From: Collinsella sp.
Lineage (GTDB): Bacteria; Actinomycetota; Coriobacteriia; Coriobacteriales; Coriobacteriaceae
Assembly (NCBI GenBank): GCA_019414045.1
Contig: DXMW01000029.1
Coordinates: 1 to 51,782, forward strand
Reading direction: 5' to 3'
Length of the DNA stretch: 51,782 nucleotides
Shown: positions 16,124-23,576 of the stretch, one piece after another
Layout: each line of letters opens with the position of its first letter
Numbering within the stretch: the stretch's first letter is position 1
Made by a program: the position numbers and the translations under genes
The notes under the pieces: generated by a model
Database searches by the model: none
The model's input: the letters and a program-made list of their open reading frames with translations, nothing else
What the model was told of the DNA's origin: nothing

Positions 16124-16348
16124 CTTCCATCTCCCAACAGCTGGCAACACTAGCAGCAATTGTACTCTTGTTGCTCGGGACTGGAATTTGTGGGTATCGC
16201 CTACGATTGTGCCGAACGTATAAAGGAAGAGTCTATTGGCGATGCTCCCAAGGTGGCTACCGAAGTCTAGCTGACCTTGGGATATAGAAAAACTGCCGCC
16301 CCTGCAAAAAGCTCTGTCGCAGCGATGGGAAACGTATCTCGTTCTGCA

Positions 16349-16354
16349 TATAAT
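16349..16354 (+). promoter_or_regulatory. -10 box for the GMP synthetase gene
   Basis: TATAAT at 16349-16354, 66 bases upstream of the ATG. No convincing -35 at 17 bases. The 297-base gap 16124-16420 was inspected for a purine riboswitch; none was recognised. Confidence 0.5.
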
Positions 16355-16420
16355 GAGGTCATATGACGGTGCGTCTGCATACGCGCGGCGCATTTCCATC
16401 GAACCGAGAAGGAGCTCTGC

Positions 16421-17401
16421 ATGGATTCCAACAAGCGTCCCGACGACATGGTACGTATCACCACTCCCGAACTTGCCCAGGCGTTCATCGAAGAGCAGGT
16501 CGCTGCAATCCGCGAGCAGATCGGCGACAAAAAGGTCCTGCTGGCTCTTTCCGGTGGTGTCGACAGTTCGGTTGTCGCGGCCCTGCTCATCAAGGCCATC
16601 GGCAAGCAGCTCATTTGCGTGCATGTTAACCACGGCCTGATGCGCAAGGGCGAGAGCGAGCAGGTCGTCGACGTCTTCAAGAATCAGATGGATGCCAACC
16701 TGGTTTACGTTGACGCCACAGATCGCTTCCTGGACAAGCTCGTGGACGTCGAGGAGCCCGAGGCCAAGCGTAAGATTATCGGCGCCGAGTTCATTCGCGT
16801 GTTCGAGGAGGAGGCCCACAAGGTTGGCGATGAGGTCAGCTTCCTCGCCCAGGGCACCATCTATCCCGACATCCTGGAGTCCCAAGACGGCGTGAAGGCT
16901 CACCACAACGTGGGCGGTCTGCCCGAGGATCTGCAGTTTGAGCTCTGCGAGCCCGTCAAACTGCTGTACAAGGACGAGGTCCGCGTCGTGGGTCGCGAGC
17001 TCGGCCTGCCCGAGAACATGGTTGAGCGCCAACCGTTCCCCGGTCCCGGCCTGGGCGTCCGCTGCCTTGGTGCCATCACCCGCGACCGTCTTGAGGCGCT
17101 GCGCGAAGCCGACGCCATCGTGCGCGAGGAGATCGACAAGGCAGGTCTGACCATCTGGCAGTATTTTGCCGTCGTGCCCGACTTCCGCGCCACCGGCGTG
17201 CGCGAGGGTAAACGCGCCTACGATTGGCCCTGCATCATCCGCTGCATCAACACCGTCGATGTCATGACCGCCGAGGTGCCCGAGCTCGACTGGGCGCTGC
17301 TCAAGCGTATTACCGCCCGCGTCACTGCCGAGGTTCCCGGTATCTGCCGCGTGTGCTACGACCTTACGCCCAAGCCCGTCGGCACCGTTGAGTGGGAGTA
17401 A
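16421..17401 (+). CDS. guaA: GMP synthetase, ATP-pyrophosphatase subunit only (no glutaminase domain)
   Basis: A 326-residue protein that converts XMP to GMP by adenylating XMP and accepting ammonia. The PP-loop LALSGGVDSSVVAALL lies near residue 40, with HVNHGLMRKGESEQV downstream; the C-terminal dimerisation domain has the GMP synthase signatures (RQPFPGPGLGVR in the close form ERQPFPGPGLGVR, KPVGTVEWE at the end). Bacterial GuaA is normally about 515 residues with an N-terminal class I glutamine amidotransferase; that domain is missing, and the start is fixed by AAGGAG at 16409-16414, so this is the two-subunit architecture known from archaea. No partner amidotransferase is in the window; either one is encoded elsewhere or free ammonia is used. 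Confidence 0.93.
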   Translation: MDSNKRPDDMVRITTPELAQAFIEEQVAAIREQIGDKKVLLALSGGVDSSVVAALLIKAIGKQLICVHVNHGLMRKGESEQVVDVFKNQMDANLVYVDATDRFLDKLVDVEEPEAKRKIIGAEFIRVFEEEAHKVGDEVSFLAQGTIYPDILESQDGVKAHHNVGGLPEDLQFELCEPVKLLYKDEVRVVGRELGLPENMVERQPFPGPGLGVRCLGAITRDRLEALREADAIVREEIDKAGLTIWQYFAVVPDFRATGVREGKRAYDWPCIIRCINTVDVMTAEVPELDWALLKRITARVTAEVPGICRVCYDLTPKPVGTVEWE

Positions 17402-17438
17402 GCTTCTACTCTTTTGGACGAATTGCATTGACGGAGAA

Positions 17439-17477
17439 GGGGTCCCGCGCAAGCGTGTGCGGGACCCCTTTCGTTTT
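17439..17477. terminator. strong rho-independent terminator
   Basis: 10-bp perfect stem GGGGTCCCGC/GCGGGACCCC (17439-17448 and 17459-17468) followed by TTTCGTTTT. It serves the GMP synthetase gene and lies against the end of the convergent sensor kinase gene. Confidence 0.9.
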
Positions 17478-18627
17478 ACTGTTCGGTTAACGCTACGGAT
17501 TGTTTTGGAAGGCTTACGAGCATGGTGGTCCCGTTCTCGGAACTTGCTTCGACCTCTACAGCGCCACCGTGAAGCGCTGCAATCTCCCAAACGAGTGCTA
17601 GTCCGAGTCCTGCGCCGCCGTATGCCCTGCTGCGGGATTTGTCTAGACGAAAGAACGGCTGGAAGATGCTCTCTCGGTACTGCTTGGGTATTCCCGAGCC
17701 CTCATCTTTGACTCGCAGGAACACGTGGCTGTCGTTGTCGCAGATGGAGACGTTGACAGTCGAGCCGGGGCGGCTGTAACGGATGGCATTTTCGACCAGG
17801 TTAAACACCAGCCGATAGAGGAGCGTGTCGCTCCCGATTACTAAAGCGTCTCCAGCACAATTGAGGGCTATGCCCTTATTTTCGGCAAGTGGCGCAAGGT
17901 CGGTGAGGACCTCTTCGGACAAGGGACCAAGTTCCACATCGTCCTCGCAAGGAACGCTGCGCAGCTCACTCATCTCGAGCAATACCTTGGCCATTCGAGA
18001 CATGCGCTCGGTTTGTTCTTGTAGCAGGCCGAGCAGCTCGGCTGTTTCGGGTTGCAAACCGGAGTGTTCGGAGATGAATAGTTCAATCTGTGCTTGCATA
18101 AGGGCGAGCGGGGTGCGCAGCTCGTGTGCGGCGTTGCCGGTAAACTGACACTGTGCAGAGAACCCTTCGCCAAGACGGGCGATCATGTCGTTGAAAGAGG
18201 CGCTGCATCGTTGTAGCTCGGTGGGCACATCTTCATTGAGTCTGATTTCGCTTAGGTTGTCAGGTTGCACACGCTCAACCTGAGCTGCAAAAGCCCGTAG
18301 CGGTTTGAGTGCACGGCCGCTCACAAAGTATGCCAGCGTGCCGCCAAGGAGTGTGACTCCAGCCGTGATGTACCAGGCTGTCGTGCCAAAAGACTCCTGT
18401 GCGTCGTTTACGACGATCGTGACCTTGTCATCGAGGGCTGCTTTCGTTGGGTCGAACGCCTGGAGCGAATCTTCGCCGGTTGCGTTAAAGGCCGAGATGT
18501 CGCTGCCGATGGCATCCATGTAGCGCATGCCCGTATAGCCGACCAGGCAGTTCGTCAGCACGCATGCCGCACACGTGAGCAGCGCCGTCATAATCGTTAT
18601 GCGCCATTGCAGCGAAAGCCTTTTCAT
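17476..18627 (-). CDS. sensor histidine kinase (OmpR-type partner)
   Basis: A 383-residue membrane kinase. Membrane spans at residues about 10-31 and 84-103 enclose a short extracytoplasmic domain of about 50 residues. A HAMP-like linker follows, then the HisKA motif NAAHELRTPLAL with phospho-acceptor His168. HATPase motifs are present: NLVENAIRYS (N box), KDEGSGIP (G1) and GGAGLGLALV (G2). The start codon overlaps the stop of the response regulator gene (ATGA), so the two are translationally coupled. Because the pair is divergent from the CXXC/polyferredoxin/TlpA operon, it is a candidate controller of that operon, sensing an envelope or redox signal (inference). Confidence 0.93.
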   Translation of the reverse strand: MKRLSLQWRITIMTALLTCAACVLTNCLVGYTGMRYMDAIGSDISAFNATGEDSLQAFDPTKAALDDKVTIVVNDAQESFGTTAWYITAGVTLLGGTLAYFVSGRALKPLRAFAAQVERVQPDNLSEIRLNEDVPTELQRCSASFNDMIARLGEGFSAQCQFTGNAAHELRTPLALMQAQIELFISEHSGLQPETAELLGLLQEQTERMSRMAKVLLEMSELRSVPCEDDVELGPLSEEVLTDLAPLAENKGIALNCAGDALVIGSDTLLYRLVFNLVENAIRYSRPGSTVNVSICDNDSHVFLRVKDEGSGIPKQYRESIFQPFFRLDKSRSRAYGGAGLGLALVWEIAALHGGAVEVEASSENGTTMLVSLPKQSVALTEQ

Positions 18628-19298
18628 TCGCTATCCTCCATAACATAGCCCTCTCCAATCCGATTGCGAATCGGGTCGTATCCCAAAACGATGCGTAGCT
18701 TTTTGCGGAGTGATGAGATGTGAACGCGGGTTGCGTTGCTAAAGCTGTTCACGCTGCTATCCCAAACGTGCTCGATAAGCTCCTCTTGACTTACCGGTCG
18801 CCCCTGATTAAGCATCAGGTATTCCAAGATTCCCGTTTCTTTGCGCGTAAGAGATAGAGCCTCGCTGTCCACGGAAGCGATGCGCGCCTTGGTGTCAAAG
18901 CTGAGCTTTCCGCAGGTTAAAACTATGTCGCTTTGTGTAAAGCGTCTGAGGGTAAGGCTGCGAATCCTTGCCGCAAGCTCGTCCAGATGAAACGGCTTGG
19001 TGAGGTAATCGTTGGCGCCGGCATCAAGTCCGGCGACTTTGTCGGATACTTCGCCACGTGCGGACAGAATCAGTACCTTAGTTTCGCAGTCAGTTTTCCT
19101 AAGTTCCCTGAGTACGGCCGTGCCGTCGATACGGGGAAGGTTGAGGTCGAGTACCACGAGGTCGAAGGCCTCAACGTTCAGTAGGTCGAGCGCCTCCTGT
19201 CCGTCGTGACAGCAGTCGACGCTGTACGCCAAGTTTCGCAAACTGCGTGCGATCGTGTCGCACAGTGCTCGCTCGTCTTCGACGATCAAAATACGCAT
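18624..19298 (-). CDS. OmpR/PhoB-family response regulator
   Basis: A 224-residue two-domain regulator. The receiver domain starts MRILIVEDERALCD (acidic pocket Glu/Asp), has phospho-acceptor Asp51 in VVLDLNLPRIDG, and the conserved Lys in LTKPFHLDEL. The C-terminal winged helix includes LTRKETGILEYLMLNQGRPV and NATRVHISSLRKKLR. ATG at 19298 is chosen over the one at 19316 because AAGGAG lies 6 bases upstream. It is the first gene of the operon with the kinase and faces the divergent redox operon across about 90 bases, so both promoters could share binding sites. Confidence 0.93.
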   Translation of the reverse strand: MRILIVEDERALCDTIARSLRNLAYSVDCCHDGQEALDLLNVEAFDLVVLDLNLPRIDGTAVLRELRKTDCETKVLILSARGEVSDKVAGLDAGANDYLTKPFHLDELAARIRSLTLRRFTQSDIVLTCGKLSFDTKARIASVDSEALSLTRKETGILEYLMLNQGRPVSQEELIEHVWDSSVNSFSNATRVHISSLRKKLRIVLGYDPIRNRIGEGYVMEDSE

Positions 19299-19388
19299 AA
19301 CAGTCTCCTTGCACATTCCAAATCGCGCTTAACACGGATTTTATAGTCGATATGGTCCAATGGTCGCGTAACGAAAGGAGTGGTCGGA

Positions 19389-19535
19389 TTGTTCAAAGCG
19401 GTAAAACCCGTGGTACAGGTCGCTTTGTTGATCGTCGGAATTGCCATGGTGTGCTTTGGCGTTATGCGTGGCGAGGCGGATGCCGTGCTGGCCAAAGCGA
19501 TTAGGCTGTGCTTGGAGTGTATCGGAATTGGATAA
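19389..19535 (+). CDS. CD1871A-family small membrane CXXC peptide
   Basis: A 48-residue peptide read from TTG at 19389, preceded by AAAGGAG with 8-base spacing. It has one membrane span (VVQVALLIVGIAMVCFGVM), a short polar stretch RGEADAVLAKAI and then the C-terminal motif RLCLECIGIG with the CxxC pair. This layout (one helix, RGE, then C-L-E-C-I-G at the very end) matches the CD1871A family named after a Clostridioides protein. The stop overlaps the start of the polyferredoxin gene. The CxxC probably passes electrons to or binds a cluster with the polyferredoxin; that role is inferred from context. It is easily missed because of its length and TTG start. Confidence 0.85.
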   Translation: MFKAVKPVVQVALLIVGIAMVCFGVMRGEADAVLAKAIRLCLECIGIG

Positions 19536-20439
19536 AAGAAAAAACACTGCATCGCATCTTTTGGCGAGATTCCGCGGATTGATTCAGGCGGCGGCGACGC
19601 TTGCGACCAATATTCACCTGCCTAACTTTGCCAAGGGGGGCATCTACCAGGGGGCGGGCAAAGCCGTCTGCGTGCCGGGGCTCAACTGCTACTCGTGTCC
19701 GGCGGCCTCGGGTGCGTGCCCCATCGGGTCGTTTCAGTCGGTGGTGGGATCGTCTAAGTTCAGCTTTTCGTATTACGTCACCGGAACGCTCATTCTAATC
19801 GGCGTGCTGCTGGGACGCTTTGTATGCGGCTTTCTGTGCCCGTTTGGCTGGCTGCAGGAACTGCTTCACAAGATCCCCGGCAAAAAGCTATCAACGAAAA
19901 AGCTCAAGCCGCTCACGTACATCAAGTATGCCGTGCTGCTGTTTGCCGTGGTGCTGCTGCCTGTCTTGGTGGTCAACGATGTGGGCATGGGCGACCCGTT
20001 CTTTTGCAAGTACATCTGCCCACAGGGCGTGCTCGAGGGTGCGATTCCGCTGTCCATCATGAATACGGGAATCCGCTCCGCGCTGGGAAAGCTCTTTACC
20101 TGGAAGCTCGCGATTCTCATTGCGGTTGCGGTGCTGAGCGTGTTGTTCTACCGCCCCTTCTGCAAATGGATCTGCCCCCTCGGCGCATTCTACGCGCTCA
20201 TGAACAAGGTGTCGTTGCTGGGGATTCAGGTCGATCATTGTAAATGCGTCTCGTGCGGCAAGTGCGCCAAGGTGTGCCAGATGGACGTGGACGTTACGCG
20301 TACGCCCGACCATGCCGAGTGCATTCGTTGCGGCAAATGCGTGGGCGCGTGCCCCGTCGATGCTATCAGCTTTCGCTACGGGCTGGGTGTGACGGGCGAC
20401 AAACCCGCGCAGTCCACGCAAGCCCGCGAAAACAAATAG
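19528..20439 (+). CDS. NapH/CcdA-like membrane polyferredoxin (4Fe-4S)
   Basis: A 303-residue membrane electron-transfer protein, started at TTG 19528 so that it overlaps the CXXC peptide gene by 8 bases, with GGAG upstream. Features in order: a periplasmic-side cysteine motif NCYSCPAASGACPIG, a helix, FVCGFLCPFGWLQEL, further helices, FFCKYICPQGVLEG, a helix, FCKWICPLGAFYAL, and two 4Fe-4S sites (CKCVSCGKCAKVC; CIRCGKCVGACP). The two CxxxCP motifs at helix ends are the hallmark of NapH/MauN/RdxA-type proteins, which move electrons across the membrane to or from quinol or ferredoxin. The neighbouring TlpA-like lipoprotein suggests that the electrons end up on extracytoplasmic disulfides. Confidence 0.92.
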   Translation: MDKRKNTASHLLARFRGLIQAAATLATNIHLPNFAKGGIYQGAGKAVCVPGLNCYSCPAASGACPIGSFQSVVGSSKFSFSYYVTGTLILIGVLLGRFVCGFLCPFGWLQELLHKIPGKKLSTKKLKPLTYIKYAVLLFAVVLLPVLVVNDVGMGDPFFCKYICPQGVLEGAIPLSIMNTGIRSALGKLFTWKLAILIAVAVLSVLFYRPFCKWICPLGAFYALMNKVSLLGIQVDHCKCVSCGKCAKVCQMDVDVTRTPDHAECIRCGKCVGACPVDAISFRYGLGVTGDKPAQSTQARENK

Positions 20440-20474
20440 GTACCTATATAAGTTTCGATATAAACGGAGGAACC

Positions 20475-21437
20475 ATGAAACTGTCAAAAATTGCGGCTCT
20501 GTTGATGCTGCCCGTGCTGGCGCTGACTCTCGCGGCGTGCTCTGCCCCCAAGGGCGACGCGAAGGATGCCACGAGCGGCGATGCGCAGATTGCCGAGCTT
20601 GTGGCACAAAAGCCGTCGAGCGCCGAGGAGGCGGCCAAGCTGTACCAGCAGCTGCTGCAAAAGGAAAACGAGATCTTTGCGAGCGATAACGCCCTATGGG
20701 AAAAGGTGTTCCTTGCGGCCAACAAAGACACTCCCATGATTGAGGACGGCAAGAACTACGGTGACTTCTTGCTCGATACCATCGAGGGCGCCAAGGATCA
20801 GTTTGCGGCTGACGAGCTTAAGACGCTTAAGGCCGGCGCGCAGCAGGTCAAGGAGATCGAGGACAAGCTCATGGCGCTGGAGAAGGAGTTCCCCGGATGT
20901 GGCAGCACGCCCGGCGAGGGAGAGAGCGTCGATGCCTCGACCGCGGGCATGACCAACGGCGAGAGCGGGGAGACGAAGTTCCCCAGCTTTAAGGGCAAGG
21001 ACTTGGACGGCAACGATGTAAACAGCGACGAGCTGTTTTCCAAGAACAAGGTCACCGTCATGAACTTCTGGTTTACCACCTGCAAGCCGTGCGTGGGAGA
21101 GCTGGGCGATCTGGAGAAGCTCAACAAGGAGCTTGCCGAGAAGGGCGGCCAGGTCGTGGGCGTTAATTCCTTTACGCTCGATGGCAACAAAGACGAGGTG
21201 GCCGATGCCAAGGACGTGCTTTCCAAGAAGGGCGTAACGTATAAGAACATCTGGTTTAAGTCGGACAGCGAGGCCGGAAAGTTCACCTCCAACCTGTACT
21301 CGTTCCCGACCACCTACGTGATCGACCAGAACGGTAACATTGTGGGAGAGCCGATCATGGGCGGCATCAACTCCGCTGAGCAGCGCGAGGCGCTCAACAA
21401 ACTGATCGATCAGGCACTCGCGAAGAGCGAACAGTAA
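20475..21437 (+). CDS. TlpA-like thioredoxin-fold lipoprotein
   Basis: A 320-residue exported lipoprotein, ATG at 20475 after GGAGG. The signal peptide ends in the lipobox LTLAAC (Cys22). Residues about 35-140 are a charged, helical region of unknown fold containing QLLQKENEIFASDNALWEKV. Residues about 168-318 are a TlpA/AhpC-type thioredoxin domain: VMNFWFTTCKPCVGEL with the redox pair Cys203/Cys206 (CKPC), the substrate-shaping cis-Pro in SFPTTYVID and GGINSAEQREAL at the end. It would act outside the membrane as a disulfide reductase or oxidase, probably fed by the upstream polyferredoxin. Operon spacing is 35 bases. The extra helical domain is larger than in typical TlpA proteins. Confidence 0.92.
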   Translation: MKLSKIAALLMLPVLALTLAACSAPKGDAKDATSGDAQIAELVAQKPSSAEEAAKLYQQLLQKENEIFASDNALWEKVFLAANKDTPMIEDGKNYGDFLLDTIEGAKDQFAADELKTLKAGAQQVKEIEDKLMALEKEFPGCGSTPGEGESVDASTAGMTNGESGETKFPSFKGKDLDGNDVNSDELFSKNKVTVMNFWFTTCKPCVGELGDLEKLNKELAEKGGQVVGVNSFTLDGNKDEVADAKDVLSKKGVTYKNIWFKSDSEAGKFTSNLYSFPTTYVIDQNGNIVGEPIMGGINSAEQREALNKLIDQALAKSEQ

Positions 21438-21462
21438 GTCCGTGGGACAGACAACTGAAGGG

Positions 21463-21490
21463 GAGTCGCTGGAAACAGCGACTCTTTTTT
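21463..21490 (+). terminator. strong rho-independent terminator
   Basis: Perfect 9-bp stem GAGTCGCTG-GAAA-CAGCGACTC followed by six T, closing the CXXC/polyferredoxin/TlpA operon. A GAAA tetraloop adds stability. Confidence 0.95.
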
Positions 21491-21508
21491 CTGCTTCGGG
21501 GTAGCATC

Positions 21509-21661
21509 ATGGGTATACGTCGAAAGGGCACGCAGCTTTTCGTGCATTGCCTGAGCGGTGCGCGAAGCAACCAAGCTGTGAGTTTTCTTAAGCGTTCTGG
21601 GTATGGCAGTGTCAAGAATATCGGCGGCATAAGCGGCTACACGGGAAAGGTGGTGCGTTAG
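21509..21661 (+). pseudogene. truncated rhodanese domain (C-terminal half only)
   Basis: A 50-codon reading frame from ATG 21509 that matches the C-terminal half of a rhodanese: QLFVHCLSGARSNQAVSFLK holds the active-site loop Cys-x4-Arg (CLSGAR), followed by SGYGSVKNIGGISGYTGKVV, the usual terminal helix and strand. The N-terminal half of the domain (about 50 residues) is missing and the terminator of the previous operon stands in its place. The stop codon lies 2 bases before the start of the CoA-disulfide reductase gene, so translation may be coupled. Either a decayed gene whose front was deleted, or a retained mini-protein; no separate ribosome site is obvious. Confidence 0.75.
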
Positions 21662-21663
21662 CT

Positions 21664-23355
21664 ATGAAGGTGGTTATCGTTGGAGGCGTCGCGGGCGGCG
21701 CATCGGCGGCGGCACGTTTGCGCAGACTCGACGAGCAGGCCCAAATTGTCATCTTTGAGCGCACGGGTTTTGTATCGTATGCCAACTGTGGGCTTCCGTA
21801 CTACATTGGCGGCGTGATAGAAGAAGAGAGCGCATTGACGCTGCAGTCTCCCAAGGGCTTTTGGGATCGCTTTCGCATTGCGGTCAAGACGAGTCACGAG
21901 GTGTTTGCCATCCATCCCGATTCGCATACGGTCGAGGTTCGCAATATGCTGACGGGCGAGGAATTTGTCGAGACGTATGACAAGCTCATCCTGTCGCCGG
22001 GTGCAAAGCCGATTCGCCCTGCGTTGCCGGGCATCGACTCGGATAAAATCTTTAGCCTACGCACCGTTGAGGACACGCTGCGTATTCACAGCTATGTTCG
22101 AGAGCGGCGACCGAGCAGTGCCGTCGTGATCGGCGGCGGCTTCATTGGCGTCGAGACGGCGGAGAATCTGTGTGAGCTGGGGCTCCAGGTGACCCTTCTG
22201 CAGCGTCCCGTCCAGCTTATGAACAACCTGGATTACGACATGGCGACCCTTTTGCATACCGAGGTGCGTGAGCACGGTATCGATCTGCGCCTCAAGGCCG
22301 ATGTGACAGGTTTTGAGGAAGTTGATGGCCGCGTTGTCACCCATGTTGCGGGCGATGACCCTATCGGAGCCGATATGGTGCTGCTTGCCATTGGCGTGGC
22401 GCCTGAGAGCCATCTGGCGCAAGAGGCGGGGCTCGAACTGGGCATCAAGGGGGCTATTGTGGTCAACGACCGCATGGAGACCTCTGCTGCCGACGTGTAT
22501 GCCGTGGGCGATGCCGTGCAGGTCACGCATCAGGTGACCGGCGAGGACGCGGTCATTTCGCTCGCCGGCCCCGCCAACAAGCAGGGGCGTGTCGTCGCCG
22601 ATGTCATAGCCGGCATGGACAGCTGCTACCGCGGATCGTTGGGCTCATCGGTTATCAAGGTATTCGACTTGACGGCGGCAAGCACGGGACTATCCGAAAA
22701 GGCAGCACGCGCGGCGGGAATTGACTGCGACAGCGTGGTCCTGTCGCCCGGTTCGCATGCGGGTTATTATCCGGGTGCAACGCCCATGACCATGAAGGTT
22801 GTCTTCGAGAAGCAGGGATTGCGCCTGCTGGGTGCGCAAATCGTGGGCATCGATGGTGTGGACAAGCGTATCGACGTTCTGGCGACTGCCATCCAGGCAG
22901 GCATGCGCGGCGATAGGCTTAAGGATTTGGACCTAGCATACGCGCCGCCGTATTCATCGGCGAAGGATCCCGTCAATATGGCGGGCTTTATGATCGAGAA
23001 CCTCAATCGCGGCATACTGGCGCAGTGGCATTGGGAGGATGAGCCCAACTTGCCACGCGATGGCAGCGTGCAGCTGCTCGATGTTCGTACGGAAGGGGAG
23101 TATGAGCGCGGGCATATCGATGGTTTCGTAAACATTCCCGTCGATGATCTGCGCAATCGCCTGGGCGAGCTCGACCGGGCCAAGCCGGTCTACGTGATTT
23201 GCCAGAGCGGCATTCGCAGCTACATTGCTTGCCGCATTTTGGCGCAGCATGGCTTTGAGTGTTTTAACTTCTCGGGCGGCTATCGCTTCTTTGCAGCCGT
23301 GACTGAGGCTCGCCGCGGCAGCGCTAACGTTATGCCGTGCGGGCTCGAAAAGTAG
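21664..23355 (+). CDS. CoA-disulfide reductase/NADH oxidase-family flavoprotein fused to rhodanese
   Basis: A 563-residue cytoplasmic fusion. The N-terminal FAD-binding loop is VIVGGVAGGASAAARLRRL; the redox-active single cysteine is Cys42 in SYANCGLPYYIGG, the CoADR signature; the NAD(P)H loop is VIGGGFIGVETAENL; YAVGDA binds FAD. The C-terminal 100 residues are a rhodanese domain, with active-site Cys in VYVICQSGIRSYIACRIL. Such CoADR-RHD fusions reduce CoA disulfides, CoA persulfides or polysulfide using NAD(P)H. It sits just after the redox lipoprotein operon and a rhodanese fragment, pointing to sulfur or persulfide metabolism in this neighbourhood. Confidence 0.93.
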   Translation: MKVVIVGGVAGGASAAARLRRLDEQAQIVIFERTGFVSYANCGLPYYIGGVIEEESALTLQSPKGFWDRFRIAVKTSHEVFAIHPDSHTVEVRNMLTGEEFVETYDKLILSPGAKPIRPALPGIDSDKIFSLRTVEDTLRIHSYVRERRPSSAVVIGGGFIGVETAENLCELGLQVTLLQRPVQLMNNLDYDMATLLHTEVREHGIDLRLKADVTGFEEVDGRVVTHVAGDDPIGADMVLLAIGVAPESHLAQEAGLELGIKGAIVVNDRMETSAADVYAVGDAVQVTHQVTGEDAVISLAGPANKQGRVVADVIAGMDSCYRGSLGSSVIKVFDLTAASTGLSEKAARAAGIDCDSVVLSPGSHAGYYPGATPMTMKVVFEKQGLRLLGAQIVGIDGVDKRIDVLATAIQAGMRGDRLKDLDLAYAPPYSSAKDPVNMAGFMIENLNRGILAQWHWEDEPNLPRDGSVQLLDVRTEGEYERGHIDGFVNIPVDDLRNRLGELDRAKPVYVICQSGIRSYIACRILAQHGFECFNFSGGYRFFAAVTEARRGSANVMPCGLEK

Positions 23356-23366
23356 CGCGCATTGGA

Positions 23367-23396
23367 ATGTGACAAAGTGACAGCCTCTTTGTCGCA
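23367..23396. repeat. GTGACAAAG palindromic repeat, copy 1
   Basis: Imperfect hairpin ATGTGACAAAGTGA / CCTCTTTGTCGCAT directly after the CoA-disulfide reductase gene. It belongs to the same family as copies at 26830, 28722, 29008 and 29119. May act as a terminator or mRNA stabiliser. Confidence 0.7.
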
Positions 23397-23576
23397 TCGG
23401 GGATGTTATATGCGGGATGGTGCGCCACGCGGCGTGCCATCCCGTTCGTTTTTTGGCGCGGTTCGTTACATTCCTCACTGGTACCGGCCAAAAATGAGGA
23501 TAGAGTAGGACAAACGCGTCGAATGCGAACGGCGGGGGAGCGGGCGAGCGCGCCCGCGCGAGAGAGGTTGCCGTCC

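Noticed and set aside
16124..16420. Purine riboswitch upstream of the GMP synthetase
   Set aside because: No conserved TATA...GG loop or three-way-junction pattern could be recognised.
16124..17590. N-terminal extension of the LuxR regulator
   Set aside because: The extra 489 codons run antisense through the GMP synthetase gene; the real start at 16123 has a good ribosome site.
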